Source: Nitratidesulfovibrio termitidis HI1
GTDB taxonomy: Bacteria > Desulfobacterota > Desulfovibrionia > Desulfovibrionales > Desulfovibrionaceae
Length of the DNA stretch: 64,000 bases
Assembly: GCF_000504305.1 (NCBI RefSeq)
Contig: NZ_KI632512.1
Location: forward strand, 1,486,250 to 1,550,249
Direction: 5' to 3'
The notes below the pieces were generated by a model. The model saw nothing but the letters and a program-made list of their open reading frames with translations, made no database searches and was not told the DNA's origin. Below are positions 54,376 through 63,666 of the stretch, in pieces. How positions within the stretch are numbered: the first letter of the stretch is position 1; the number at the start of each line of letters is the position of its first letter. A program made the translations under genes and the position numbers.

Positions 54376-56094
54376 ATGCGGCGCATCGGCAGACGACGTT
54401 TCCTGAAGCTGGCCGGAATCACCGCGCTTGCCGGGGCAACCTGGGCACTGGCTTCGACAGGTCCCGCCTTGGCGGCGCAGGACGCCCCCGCCCCGCGCCC
54501 GCCTGCCGCGCTGCCGCCGCGCCCTCTGGTCGGGCTGCAATCCGCCGCCAGCTTCGATACCCCCCTGCCCCTGCCGGGCGACCATTCGTTCATGGGGCTG
54601 ATGGACGGTGCGGCACGCATCGAGCTTTCCGCCACGTCCGAGCCGCGATTACCCGACGGCATCCCCCCTGCCCCGCCATTGTGCTTCCAGACCGAGCACG
54701 GCAGCCGCCCCTACTGGAACCCCACCCTGGCCATTCAGCACGGCGCCTCGCTGCGGGTGCGCCTGGTCAACCATCTGGACGCCCCCACCTTGCTGCGCTG
54801 GCACGGCCTGATCGCCGACTGGCGCATGGGCGGCCACCCGGTGATGATGCTGCTGCCTGGCGCCAGCCTTGAATACCGCGTACCCGTGCGCAATCGGGCG
54901 GGCGTCTACCCCTACCATGCTATCGCCCCGGGGTTTTCGGGCCGCCAGACCCATCAGGGCATGGTGGGGCTGTGCATCGTGGACGATGAGGAAGAACGCG
55001 CCGCCCTGGCCGCCATGGACATCGAACCGCTGGGGGCAGGCGGCACCGGAGCCTTCCGGGCCACCCTGCCCGCACCGGGCAGCGGCCCCTCGGACGTCCC
55101 CCTGCTGTTCCAGGACCACCGCCTGGACCGCAACGGCGTGCCGGTGTACGCGCCCGGCCTGGACGACCGGATATCGGGCCTCATCGGCGATGTGCTCGCC
55201 GTCAACGGCGTGGCCGGCGCCCGGCTGGACGTGGTCACCCGCATGTACCGTCTGCGCCTGGTGAACATGTGCAACGCGCGCATCCTGCATGTGGGGCTGG
55301 CCAGTCCCGACGGCGCGCCGCAACCCTTCACGCTGATGGGCACGGACGGCGGCATGCTGGAGCGCCCGCTGCCCTTGCAGCGCCTGTTCCTGGGCCCCGG
55401 AGAGCGGGCGGACGTGCTGGTGGACCTGCGCGCGGCAAACCCCGGTGACGAGTGGCATCTGATCAATCTGCCCTTCGATCCCATGCGCCGGGCCGAAGCG
55501 GCATCTGGCGGGACCGGAGCTCCCGGTGAAGGCGAGGCGACACGCCTGCTGCGGCTGCGCGTGATGCAGCGCGTGGACTATACCCAGCCCCTGCCCGTAC
55601 GGTTGTGCGAATTCCCGGCAATGCCCCCCCTGCCGCAGGGACCGCCGCGCCGCCTGCACGTCTCGCGCGGCGAGGTGCTGGGCCGCCCGTCGTGGCTGCT
55701 GAACGGCCAGCCGTTCGCCCTGCGCCACGATACGAGGGCCGACCTGCCGGACGACTTTCCGGCGCCGCGCGTGCCCGAACGCACGACCGAGGTATGGGAG
55801 TTGTCCAACGACGCGGTGTCTATCCCCCATGCCCTGCACCTTTCGGGCTACCAGTTGCGGGTGCTGGAGCGGCGCGACAGTCCGCCCCAGGTGGCGGCCC
55901 TGGCCGTGACGCCCTCGGGGTGTTCGGCCACCGACACCGGCATCAAGGATACCGTGCTGGTCTGGCCCGGCGAGACGGTGCGGGTGCTGGTGGACTTTCG
56001 CGATGCCCCGCCCGAGACGCAGCGCGCCGCGCTGTATTCGCGCGTGCTGGAATGTCTGGATGACGGGATGGTGCAGGATGTCGCCGTGCCCTGA
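54376..56094 (+). CDS. Tat-exported multicopper-oxidase-fold protein lacking copper ligands (SufI/FtsP-like)
   Basis: 572 aa from MRRIGRRRFLKLAG, with GCAGGAG five bases upstream; an ATG 34 codons earlier lacks a ribosome site. Twin-arginine signal RRRFLK then a hydrophobic stretch to ALA. Three cupredoxin domains. Copper sites are eroded: the usual HWHG is RWHG (LLRWHGLIADW), the HxH of domain 1 is YHAIAPG, the domain 3 HPxHLHG is IPHALHLSG, and the HCHxxEHxxxGM copper-1 strand reads SRVLECLDDGM. Thus it probably cannot bind the T1/T2/T3 set. E. coli FtsP (SufI) is a known copper-free relative acting at the divisome. A function other than oxidation is inferred. 17-base overlap with the next gene. 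Confidence 0.83.
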   Translation: MRRIGRRRFLKLAGITALAGATWALASTGPALAAQDAPAPRPPAALPPRPLVGLQSAASFDTPLPLPGDHSFMGLMDGAARIELSATSEPRLPDGIPPAPPLCFQTEHGSRPYWNPTLAIQHGASLRVRLVNHLDAPTLLRWHGLIADWRMGGHPVMMLLPGASLEYRVPVRNRAGVYPYHAIAPGFSGRQTHQGMVGLCIVDDEEERAALAAMDIEPLGAGGTGAFRATLPAPGSGPSDVPLLFQDHRLDRNGVPVYAPGLDDRISGLIGDVLAVNGVAGARLDVVTRMYRLRLVNMCNARILHVGLASPDGAPQPFTLMGTDGGMLERPLPLQRLFLGPGERADVLVDLRAANPGDEWHLINLPFDPMRRAEAASGGTGAPGEGEATRLLRLRVMQRVDYTQPLPVRLCEFPAMPPLPQGPPRRLHVSRGEVLGRPSWLLNGQPFALRHDTRADLPDDFPAPRVPERTTEVWELSNDAVSIPHALHLSGYQLRVLERRDSPPQVAALAVTPSGCSATDTGIKDTVLVWPGETVRVLVDFRDAPPETQRAALYSRVLECLDDGMVQDVAVP

Positions 56095-57175
56095 GGCTGC
56101 CGATGCCACCGCAGGCAGCAGCGCCGACGCCCCGGTGGCCGCTCCCGCCAAAGGCATCGGAGCGGGCGCCCGGCAGGAGCGCGATGCCCCGGCACGGGGA
56201 GAGGCCCGCCGAAGGCCCACCGGCGTGCTCCGCTGGCTTTTGCTGGCCGTGGCCCTGCCTGTGCTGGCCGCCGCACTGGCCCTTCCCCCCGGCGCACGGG
56301 CCGACGATGCCCCGGCTGCCGCCCACCCGGCAGGCGGCGCCGGATCAGCCCTTGCGCCCCGGCACACCCCGCCTGCCTCCCCACCGCTGCATGTGCTGTG
56401 CGATGAAGACCTGCCGCCCTACGCCTACAAGGAAAAGGGGCCGCTATCCGGGGCGCGCGGCATCTATCCGGAACTGGCCGCAGAGGCGTTCCGCCGCATG
56501 GGCCTTGCGGCAACCATGGTGCCCACGCCGTGGGCCAGGGCCATCGCGGAACTGAATCGCAAGGACTCCGAGGGGGATTCCGGAGGGAAAGCCGGGGAAC
56601 GCGTTGCGGTGTGCGGCCTGTACGCCACAACCCAGCGCCGGGCGATGCACGACTTTTCCGCACCACTGTTCGAAGAACGCCTGCACCTGCTGCTTCCGGC
56701 AAGCGCGGCGGTACCCCAAGCCCCTGCGGGATATGGCGAAGCGGCCCCTGCGGGATATGGCGGAGCGGCCCCTGCGGGGCTGGGCGGGACGCCCCTGGCC
56801 GCGTTGCGGGGCATGCGGCTGGGCGTGGTGCGCGGGTGGAGCTACGGCGACACGCTGGACGCCGCGCGCGCGACGGGCGATCTCATCACCGAGGAAGCGG
56901 GCAGCGAGGCCCAGAATCTGCTGAAGGTGGCCGGGGGGCGGCTGGACGGCGCCATCATCACCCGCGAAGGGGGCCTGTGGCTGCGGGAACGGCTGGGGCT
57001 GACCCGTCTGGTCATCATGGCCCCGCAACCGCTGGCGGTCATGCCGGTGCACCTGGCCTTCCGCAGGCAGGACGGGCAGCGCCACCTGCTGCGCGCCTTC
57101 GACGCGGCCATCCGGGACATGAAGGCCGACGGCAGCTATGCCCGCATCGTGGAACGCGCCCTGAACAGCCAATAA
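56078..57175 (+). CDS. Periplasmic solute-binding protein (SBP family 3)
   Basis: 365 aa from MSPCPEAADATAG, inside the end of the preceding gene; a start further upstream is possible. A TM/export segment at about 50-72 (LRWLLLAVALPVLAAALALPPGARA). The binding domain starts about residue 100 (LHVLCDEDLPPYAYKEKGPLSG), with GIYPELAAEAFRRMG and the C-terminal KADGSYARIVERAL typical of the family. PAGYGEA/PAGYGGA/PAGLGGT repeats sit in a loop near 215-235. No transporter partner nearby. Translationally coupled to the multicopper-like gene. Confidence 0.83.
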   Translation: MSPCPEAADATAGSSADAPVAAPAKGIGAGARQERDAPARGEARRRPTGVLRWLLLAVALPVLAAALALPPGARADDAPAAAHPAGGAGSALAPRHTPPASPPLHVLCDEDLPPYAYKEKGPLSGARGIYPELAAEAFRRMGLAATMVPTPWARAIAELNRKDSEGDSGGKAGERVAVCGLYATTQRRAMHDFSAPLFEERLHLLLPASAAVPQAPAGYGEAAPAGYGGAAPAGLGGTPLAALRGMRLGVVRGWSYGDTLDAARATGDLITEEAGSEAQNLLKVAGGRLDGAIITREGGLWLRERLGLTRLVIMAPQPLAVMPVHLAFRRQDGQRHLLRAFDAAIRDMKADGSYARIVERALNSQ

Positions 57176-57466
57176 CGGCAGACACGGCTGCAGCCGTGGG
57201 CGGCGCCAGCCGCGCAACGGCCTTGGCCCTGCCACCGGCCACCCCCAATGCGGCCACGCCGCACCGGAGCATGCGGACAAACGCCGTGCCTCCACGCCGT
57301 AAAGCCCGGACCGGCAACGCAGGCAGTGGCCCCGCTCCGGCACGGACATCCATCGGCACGGCCCACACGGGTGCGCACTGGCCCATACCCGTCCACACGG
57401 CCCACCCAGGTCCGTACTGGTGCGCACTGGTCCGTATCGGCAACCGCGGCAGGGCGGCCTGACGCC
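57176..57466. other. Non-coding gap with short repeats
   Basis: 291 bp between convergent genes. Contains repeats of GTGCGCACTGG (57371-57381 and 57420-57430) and CCGTAC/CCGTAT words, but no clear terminator or gene. Confidence 0.5.
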
Positions 57467-57937
57467 CTATCTGCGCAGCGTGGCCACCAGCCGCAACGGG
57501 TGCAGCAAAAGATCCAGCCCGTCGCAAATATGGCGCACGGCCACGTCGGCGGCGCACAGCGTCTGCACCGAGGCGCCCTCGTCCCCCAGCACCGCCACGG
57601 AAAGCCCCGCTTCCAGCAGCATGAGCAGGTCGTTGCGCCCGTTGCCCATGGCCACGGTGCGCAGCGAACCAAGGTCTGCCACGTAGCGCCGCTTGGCCTC
57701 GTCCTGCATGCCGGGCGGCAGCACGTGCAGCCGCACCGGCAGCCCGGCCAGCGCCGATGCCACGGAACCGAAGGTGTCCGCCGTGACCACGTGCACGGCC
57801 AGTTCACCGGCCAGCCGGGTGATGCGGTCGGCCACGCCGTCCACCAGCGCGCCGGATGCGGCGATGGTGCCGTTGTAGTCCAGAACCAGATGGTCCAGTT
57901 CAAGGGCCTCGCGGCCCGGAATCTCCAGTCTGAGCAT
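57467..57937 (-). CDS. HAD-superfamily soluble P-type-ATPase-like phosphatase
   Basis: 156 aa from MLRLEIPGRE (GGGGT upstream). HAD motif I is LDYNGT (Asp20 nucleophile; the second position is Asn, not Asp), motif II VVTADTFGS and motif IV AMGNGRNDLLML. There is no cap or membrane part, so it resembles the catalytic fragment of P-type ATPases found as free proteins in some anaerobes (COG4087). DYNGT is normal in that group. Substrate unknown. Divergent from glmU. Confidence 0.83.
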   Translation of the reverse strand: MLRLEIPGREALELDHLVLDYNGTIAASGALVDGVADRITRLAGELAVHVVTADTFGSVASALAGLPVRLHVLPPGMQDEAKRRYVADLGSLRTVAMGNGRNDLLMLLEAGLSVAVLGDEGASVQTLCAADVAVRHICDGLDLLLHPLRLVATLRR

Positions 57938-58281
57938 TCGTCTACCCCGGTTGCGCGTCCCTTTCCGGCGGGCACAAGGGCACACTCACGGTCCCTCCCC
58001 GTTGGTGCCACCCGCGCGGTGCGCGCTCCGTCCCTGTAGCCGGTTGCGCCGGGTGTGGCAACGCGTGCGGACCCGCCCGCCGGAATGCCCCCGCGCCCGG
58101 CGCATCCGGTCCGCCCGAAGCACGCCGCACGCCCGCGCCCGCCCGGTTGGCGCGCTCCCGCATGCGGGCCATTTCCCGCTCCTTCCCACTGGACAGCCCC
58201 CGCACTGGGGGCTAGAAACCGGACGACGCGCCGCCTCCCGGCGCGCATCCCCGAAAAACACCCCTTCGTGACGGAGGAACC
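57938..58281. promoter_or_regulatory. Divergent region between the HAD gene and glmU, with a leader hairpin
   Basis: 344 bp. The perfect stem AGCCCCC-GCACT-GGGGGCT at 58195-58213 lies 68 bases before the glmU start and is probably in its leader. No promoter hexamers are convincing and no gene was seen. Confidence 0.35.
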
Positions 58282-59649
58282 ATGGCGTCCATCACCGGCG
58301 CTCTCATACTGGCAGCGGGCAAGGGCACCCGCATGCATTCCGACAAGCCCAAGGTATTGCAGTCCATTCTTGGCGAACCCATGCTGCGCTTCGTGTACGA
58401 TGCGCTGGAGCCGCTGTTCGGCGGCAACCTGTGGACCGTCATCGGCCACAAGGCCGACATGGTGCGCGCAGCGTTCAAGGGCGAGGACCACCGCTTCGTG
58501 GTGCAGGAAAAACAGCTGGGCACCGGGCACGCCCTGCAGGCCGCGTGGGAAGAACTGAAGGCCGCGGGCCTTGAGCGCGTGGTGGTCGTCAACGGCGACA
58601 CCCCGCTGCTGCCCACCTCCACCGTGGCCACCTTCCTGAAGGAGGCCATGGACGCGGACGTGGCCTTCATGACCCTGACCCTGCCCGACCCCGGCGCGTA
58701 TGGCCGCGTGGTGCGCCACAACCGCCGCGTGGTGGCCATCGTCGAGGCCAAGGACTACGACGAAACCCTGTACGGCCCGGAACCGGACGAAATCAACGCG
58801 GGCATTTACTGCCTGCGCATGGACGCGGTGGAAAAGCTGCTGCCCCGCCTGACCAACGCCAACAAGAGCGGCGAATACTACATCACCGACCTTGTGGGCC
58901 TGGCCGTGGCGGAACGCATGGACGTCATCGGCGTGGAATGCGGGCAGGATCCCAACCTGCTGGGCGTCAACGACCCGGCGGAGCTGATCCGGTCGGAAGC
59001 GTTGGTGCGCGCGCGCATCGCCCTGAACTGGATAGAAAAGCGCGTGCTCATCCACGCGCCGGAAACCGTGCGCATCAGCCCGCGCGCGGTGCTTGAGCCG
59101 GGGGCGGAAATCTATGGCCCCTGCGAAATCTACGGGGCGTCGCGCATCGCGCGCGCGGCCGTCGTCCATTCGCACTGCTGGCTGCGCGACGCCGTGGTGG
59201 CCGAAGGCGCCGCCGTGCACCCCTTCAGCCACGTGGAACAGGCCGAAATCGGCCCGGACTGCGTGGTGGGCCCCTACGCCCGCCTGCGCCCCGGCGCGGT
59301 GATGGAGGAAGGCGCGCGCGTGGGCAATTTCGTGGAAATGAAAAAGGCCCGCCTGGGCAAGGGGGCCAAGGCCAACCACCTGACCTACCTTGGCGATGCG
59401 GAAGTGGGCCCCGGCGCCAACATCGGCGCGGGCACCATCACCTGCAACTATGACGGGGTGCACAAGCACAAGACCGTCATTGGCGAAGGGGCGTTCATCG
59501 GCAGCAACAGCGCGCTGGTGGCCCCGGTGACCATCGGCGCGGGCAGCCTGGTGGGGGCCGGTTCCGTCATAACCAAGGACGTTCCGGACGATTCGCTGGC
59601 CATCGCGCGGGGCCGCCAGACGACCCTGCCGCGCCGCAGGAACTCTTGA
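58282..59649 (+). CDS. glmU: Bifunctional GlcN-1-P acetyltransferase / UDP-GlcNAc pyrophosphorylase
   Basis: 455 aa, standard; ATG after GGAGGAACC. The N-terminal uridylyltransferase has LAAGKGTRMHSDKPK and GTGHALQ; the C-terminal left-handed beta-helix acetyltransferase has NFVEMKKARLGKGAKANHL and GAGTITCNYDG. It makes UDP-GlcNAc for peptidoglycan and lipopolysaccharide. Followed after 31 bp by zapB-like and zapA, so wall precursor and division genes probably share a transcript. Confidence 0.97.
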   Translation: MASITGALILAAGKGTRMHSDKPKVLQSILGEPMLRFVYDALEPLFGGNLWTVIGHKADMVRAAFKGEDHRFVVQEKQLGTGHALQAAWEELKAAGLERVVVVNGDTPLLPTSTVATFLKEAMDADVAFMTLTLPDPGAYGRVVRHNRRVVAIVEAKDYDETLYGPEPDEINAGIYCLRMDAVEKLLPRLTNANKSGEYYITDLVGLAVAERMDVIGVECGQDPNLLGVNDPAELIRSEALVRARIALNWIEKRVLIHAPETVRISPRAVLEPGAEIYGPCEIYGASRIARAAVVHSHCWLRDAVVAEGAAVHPFSHVEQAEIGPDCVVGPYARLRPGAVMEEGARVGNFVEMKKARLGKGAKANHLTYLGDAEVGPGANIGAGTITCNYDGVHKHKTVIGEGAFIGSNSALVAPVTIGAGSLVGAGSVITKDVPDDSLAIARGRQTTLPRRRNS

Positions 59650-59680
59650 TTTCACGCCGTGAAACGGCTAGTTAACGGAC

Positions 59681-59917
59681 ATGGAACTGATTGACCTGCT
59701 TGAAACCCGCGTCACGGCGCTCCTGTCGCAGCTCGAAACCCTGCGCGAGGAGAACAGCCGCCTTCGGGAAGAGGTAGAAGGCGGACTTTCGGCGCTGGCG
59801 GAAGAGAACCGGATACTCAAGGAAGCCCTTGACGAGGAGCGCACCGTGAAAGATGCGGTGTTGACGCGCATCGACGCGCTGCTGCTTCGCCTCAAGGACC
59901 AAACCGGCGACGCCTAG
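59681..59917 (+). CDS. zapB: Small coiled-coil protein, ZapB-like
   Basis: 78 aa, nearly all helical coiled coil (LETRVTALLSQLETLREENSRL) with heptad leucines. Size and position immediately before zapA suggest the ZapA-associated division factor ZapB. The sequence is too simple for firm homology. The ATG follows TTAACGGAC. Confidence 0.7.
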   Translation: MELIDLLETRVTALLSQLETLREENSRLREEVEGGLSALAEENRILKEALDEERTVKDAVLTRIDALLLRLKDQTGDA

Positions 59918-59932
59918 GCGCGTCGAGGCCCC

Positions 59933-60196
59933 ATGCGTACTTACAACCTCACCGTCCTGGGGCTTGAGGTTTCCTTCAAGGCCGAGGCCGACCCCGCAAG
60001 GGTCGAAACCGCCAAGGCCCTGGTGGAAGAACGGTTCAACAGACTGAAGTTCCACGGAAGACAGCTCAGCAAGGAGAAGCTGCTGACCTTTCTGGTTCTG
60101 GGACTGGCGGACGACCTGTTGCAGTCTACCCAGCAAAAGGACGAAATGCGCACCCGCATGGAAGCCCTGCTGGCGAAAATAGAGGAATCCGCGTAA
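59933..60196 (+). CDS. zapA: Cell division protein ZapA
   Basis: 87 aa. N-terminal YNLTVLGLEVSFKAEADPAR matches the ZapA domain that binds FtsZ; the C-terminus is a coiled coil for tetramer formation. 15 bp after the zapB-like gene and directly before the 6S RNA, the gene order known from many proteobacteria (zapA-ssrS). Confidence 0.9.
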   Translation: MRTYNLTVLGLEVSFKAEADPARVETAKALVEERFNRLKFHGRQLSKEKLLTFLVLGLADDLLQSTQQKDEMRTRMEALLAKIEESA

Positions 60197-60221
60197 CTCC
60201 CGTTGCGCGGATGCATAACGA

Positions 60222-60399
60222 CCCCTGGAGTGTGCGTGATTGATTTGCCATCGCTGACCTCACAAGAAACAAACAGGGAACCTGTACGGCGGACCGGTGT
60301 GCATACCCGGCCCCGCGCCGGGAAGCCTGAAGGCCCGCCCGAGGTTCCCACCCTGACATAGTCAGGTCCTGCTTTGGCACGTCACACGGCGCTCCGGGG
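60222..60399 (+). ncRNA. ssrS: 6S RNA (SsrS)
   Basis: 178 nt between zapA and rny, the expected locus and size. CCCC-T-GGAG with GTGA (60222-60238) pairs with TCAC and CTCC-GGGG (60382-60399) to form the closing stem. Distal part: GGGAACCT...GGCGG pairs with CCGCC...AGGTTCCC, ending in CGG/CCCGG-type hairpins. The 3' side of the central bubble carries a small hairpin CCTGA-CATAG-TCAGG, as in E. coli 6S. It would bind and sequester the sigma-70 RNA polymerase in stationary phase. Exact ends are estimated from the stem. Confidence 0.85.
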
Positions 60400-60693
60400 C
60401 TCGCTCATGCCCCCTCGCCCCCAACATGGCCCGCCCGTCGGGGAATCCGCGTTTAGCACAAGAGTGCGCGGACCCCGGCGACGCGACCGTCCGTCCCCTC
60501 CTTGCCCGAGCTCCCGTCTTCCCCGTGCTCATGGAATCGGCACGGTGACCTGGTGCGTCCTGACGCCGCGGCACTGACCGCCGTCCCCACCCCCGAAGGG
60601 AGAGGGCGGCCCGCGCGGCCCCAACGGCGCGCCCGGCCCGATTGCCGGACGCTACATCGGACGCTGGTCCGACACCATAACGGGAGTTGCAGT

Positions 60694-62253
60694 ATGGGGC
60701 TCATCGAAATCATCTACGTCGTCGTGGGAGCGATCATCGGCGCGGCATCAGGCTATGCCCTGCACCGCTACGTAAGCTCCAAGCGCATCGCCGATGCCAA
60801 CGAACTCGCCAAGCGCATCGTCGAGGAAGCCCGCAAGGAAGCGCAGGCCCAGAAGAAGGAGATTCTGCTTCAGGGCCAGGACGAAATCTTTCACCAGAAA
60901 CGCGAACTGGAACACGAGTTCAAGGAACGCGAACGCGAACTGAAGGCGCGTGACCGCAAGATGCAGGAACAGGGCGAACGCCTGGAGGAAAAGCTCGAAA
61001 AGGCCACCGAAAAGGAGCACGAGGTGCTGGCCGCCGAAAAGGAGCTGACCCGCCGCGAACGTCACCTGGCCGGCATGGAGGAACAGATTTCCTCCCGCAT
61101 CGATGAACAGGAACGCCGCCTGCAGGAAATATCCGGCCTGACCGCCGAAGAAGCGAAATCGCGTCTTTTCGAAGACATCGAATCGCGCACCCGTCACGAA
61201 GCCGCCAAGATGATCCGGCTCATCGAAACCGAGTCGAAGGAAACCGCCGACCGCAAGGCCAAGGAAATCATCGCCAACGCCATCCAGCGCTACGCGGGCG
61301 ACTACGTGGGCGAGCAGACGGTGACCGCCGTCACCCTGCCCAGCGAAGACATGAAGGGCCGCATCATCGGTCGCGAAGGGCGCAACATCCGCGCGCTGGA
61401 AGCGGCCACCGGCGTGGACCTGATCATCGACGACACCCCCGAGACGGTCATCCTTTCCGCCTACAGTCCGCTGCGCCGCCAGGTGGCCAAGATGGCCCTG
61501 GAACGGCTGATCCAGGACGGGCGCATCCACCCCGCGCGCATCGAGGACATCGTGCGCAAGTGCGAGCAGGAGCTTGAGGTGCAGATCCGCGAGGTGGGCG
61601 AACAGGCCACCTTCGACGCGGGCGTGCACGGCATCCATCCGGACATCGTGCGCCTGCTGGGCCAGCTGAAATACCGCACCAGCTTCTCGCAGAACGTGCT
61701 GCAACACTCGCTGGAAGTGGCCGCCCTGTGTGGCATGATGGCCGCCGAGCTCGGCATGGACATCAAGAAGGCCAAGCGCGCGGGCCTGCTGCACGACATC
61801 GGCAAGGCCGTGGACCACGAGGTGGAAGGGCCGCACGCCATCATCGGCTCGGACATCGCCAAGAAGTACAACGAGAGCAAGGAAATCATCCACGCCATCG
61901 CCGCCCACCACGAAGACACCCCGCCCAAGTCGGCCCTGGCCGTGCTGGTGCAGGCCGCAGACGGCCTGTCCGGCGCTCGCCCCGGCGCCCGCAAGGAACT
62001 GCTGGAAAACTACGTGAAGCGGCTGGAAGACCTGGAGAACATCGCCACCGGCTTCGACGGCGTGGCCAAGGCCTACGCCATCCAGGCGGGCCGCGAGATC
62101 CGGGTCATGGTCAACTCCGACAACGTGGACGACGACCAGACCTACATGCTGTGCAAGGACATTGCGGGCAAGATCGAAAAGAACCTGACCTACCCCGGCC
62201 AGATCCGGGTCACGGTCATCCGCGAACGCCGCGCCGTGGGCTTCGCCAAGTAG
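60694..62253 (+). CDS. rny: Ribonuclease Y
   Basis: 519 aa; the start follows CGGGAGTTGCAGT, and a longer open frame upstream overlaps only the 6S gap. N-terminal TM ([18 protein letters not shown]), a long coiled coil about 25-200, KH domain ([20 protein letters not shown]), then HD domain with [13 protein letters not shown] membrane-bound endonuclease that starts mRNA decay. All metal-binding HD residues are present. 60400-60693 upstream holds no gene. Confidence 0.96.
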   Translation: MGLIEIIYVVVGAIIGAASGYALHRYVSSKRIADANELAKRIVEEARKEAQAQKKEILLQGQDEIFHQKRELEHEFKERERELKARDRKMQEQGERLEEKLEKATEKEHEVLAAEKELTRRERHLAGMEEQISSRIDEQERRLQEISGLTAEEAKSRLFEDIESRTRHEAAKMIRLIETESKETADRKAKEIIANAIQRYAGDYVGEQTVTAVTLPSEDMKGRIIGREGRNIRALEAATGVDLIIDDTPETVILSAYSPLRRQVAKMALERLIQDGRIHPARIEDIVRKCEQELEVQIREVGEQATFDAGVHGIHPDIVRLLGQLKYRTSFSQNVLQHSLEVAALCGMMAAELGMDIKKAKRAGLLHDIGKAVDHEVEGPHAIIGSDIAKKYNESKEIIHAIAAHHEDTPPKSALAVLVQAADGLSGARPGARKELLENYVKRLEDLENIATGFDGVAKAYAIQAGREIRVMVNSDNVDDDQTYMLCKDIAGKIEKNLTYPGQIRVTVIRERRAVGFAK

Positions 62254-62298
62254 CCCGCGCGGCCTTGCCGCCCCCCGTTCCCCTTCGCAGACACGATG

Positions 62299-62325
62299 AA
62301 AGCCCGGCCAATGGCCGGGCTTTTT
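62299..62325 (+). terminator. Rho-independent terminator of rny
   Basis: AAAGCCCGGCC-AAT-GGCCGGGC followed by T5 (62321-62325); a textbook terminator. Confidence 0.93.
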
Positions 62326-62411
62326 CGCGTCTTGCCTGTTGACGGGGCAGGCGGCCCGGAGCTCGTCAGCGCAATACTCCTTATCCTATATTTATTCTGG
62401 TTGCGCCTTCC

Positions 62412-62502
62412 TGAATCCTGACCGCCGCAGGGATTCATTGTCGCATCGTGCGGCGACGGGAACCGCCCCTGGCAGGCACAGGCCGCGCCGGGGGCGGTTC
62501 CC
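62412..62502. repeat. Two inverted repeats in the rny / binding-protein gap
   Basis: TGAATCC...GGATTCA (62412-62418 / 62431-62437), and the perfect 12-bp pair GGGAACCGCCCC / GGGGCGGTTCCC (62458-62469 / 62491-62502) with a 21-nt loop. The second can end transcription from the minus-strand binding-protein gene. The rest of 62326-62689 shows nothing else. Confidence 0.6.
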
Positions 62503-62689
62503 ACCATTTTCGGGGACAGCAGGCCGTTGCCCGATCATAAGCTATCCCTCGCCGCGCGCCACCGACAAGGATGCTCCGGCGAACGTATCGTCCTGCACGT
62601 TGCCGCCCGACAAAACACCGCCAATGTCCTGCAGACATCGGCGGCGACATGGCGCGGAGGCAGCCCCTCCGCAGCCCGAAAAATGGCCG

Positions 62690-63466
62690 TCACGGTTCCA
62701 GATAGCGCTGCACGATGCGGCGCAGGGTGCCGTCCTCGTCCATGTGGCGCAGGGCCCCGTCCACGCGGCGCACCGTCTCGTCCGGCACGGTGAGCGGCCA
62801 GAACACGTGCACCGGCAGTTCCAGCCCCACGCGGACCGTGCGTGTGCGCGTCGGCACGGCGGGGTCCGGCAGGCGCAGGGCGCCGGCCTCGCCCACCAGC
62901 GCCACCTGCACCCGGCCCGCTTCCAGCTTGCGCAGGCACAGCGCCTCGCTGGGCGCGGGGTCCAGGTTCCAGCCGCCGTCCACCAGGGCCCCATCCAGCG
63001 GCGGCCCGTAGTTCCACCCCTCCACGATGCAGGTACGATACGGCTTCAGCTCGGCCACCCGGGTGGCATGGAACGTGGCGTCCTGCGGCAGCACGGCCAC
63101 GATGCGTTCCAGATGCAGGGGCAGGCTGACCCGCCACTGCCCGCGCGCGCGGGTGGTGGAAAAGACGCCCCCAAGGGCCGCCTCGCCCATTTCCAGGGCG
63201 CGCAGGGCCCGCGTCCACGGGACAACGCGAACATCCAGTTGCACGCCGGATCGGCGCGCGGCCTCGCGCAGGATTTCCGGATACATCCCGGCGGGCTGTC
63301 CGGCGTCATCGCGGTAGGAAAGGGGAAAGTGCTCGTCGTTGCACAGCACCACTGAGGGCGCGGCACTGCCCGCCGCCGGATGCATCAGCAGCGTCAGCAC
63401 CATGACCACGACCATGCGCAAGGCCGTCATGAATCGGTGCGGCAGCAAATCCCATGGCAGCATCAT
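62690..63466 (-). CDS. Periplasmic solute-binding protein (SBP family 3), orphan
   Basis: 258 aa from MMLPWDLLPHRF; GGGGGA lies 5 bases before. Signal segment MVVVMVLTLLMHPAAGSAA. Mature PSVVLCNDEHFPLSYRDDAGQPAGMYPEILREAARRSG and the end HMDEDGTLRRIVQRYL match the family. No permease nearby. Resembles the proteins at 50839 and 56078 in layout, all of which may serve sensing rather than transport. Confidence 0.85.
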   Translation of the reverse strand: MMLPWDLLPHRFMTALRMVVVMVLTLLMHPAAGSAAPSVVLCNDEHFPLSYRDDAGQPAGMYPEILREAARRSGVQLDVRVVPWTRALRALEMGEAALGGVFSTTRARGQWRVSLPLHLERIVAVLPQDATFHATRVAELKPYRTCIVEGWNYGPPLDGALVDGGWNLDPAPSEALCLRKLEAGRVQVALVGEAGALRLPDPAVPTRTRTVRVGLELPVHVFWPLTVPDETVRRVDGALRHMDEDGTLRRIVQRYLEP

Positions 63467-63666
63467 GGGTTCCCCCGACGGTATGAAAACGCCCCGGCAC
63501 TTGCCCCGCCGTGCGCGTTTTCGGTGGCAGGCGCCCGTCACGCCCTTCCCCCCGGCGGAGTGACATGCCGGATCCCCTTGGGTGCTCCCGGCGGCGTGCC
63601 GCTGAGTGTTCGCCCAGTATTATACTGAGCTATGATGCACCGGAGTTATTGTCAATGCTGCGCCCC

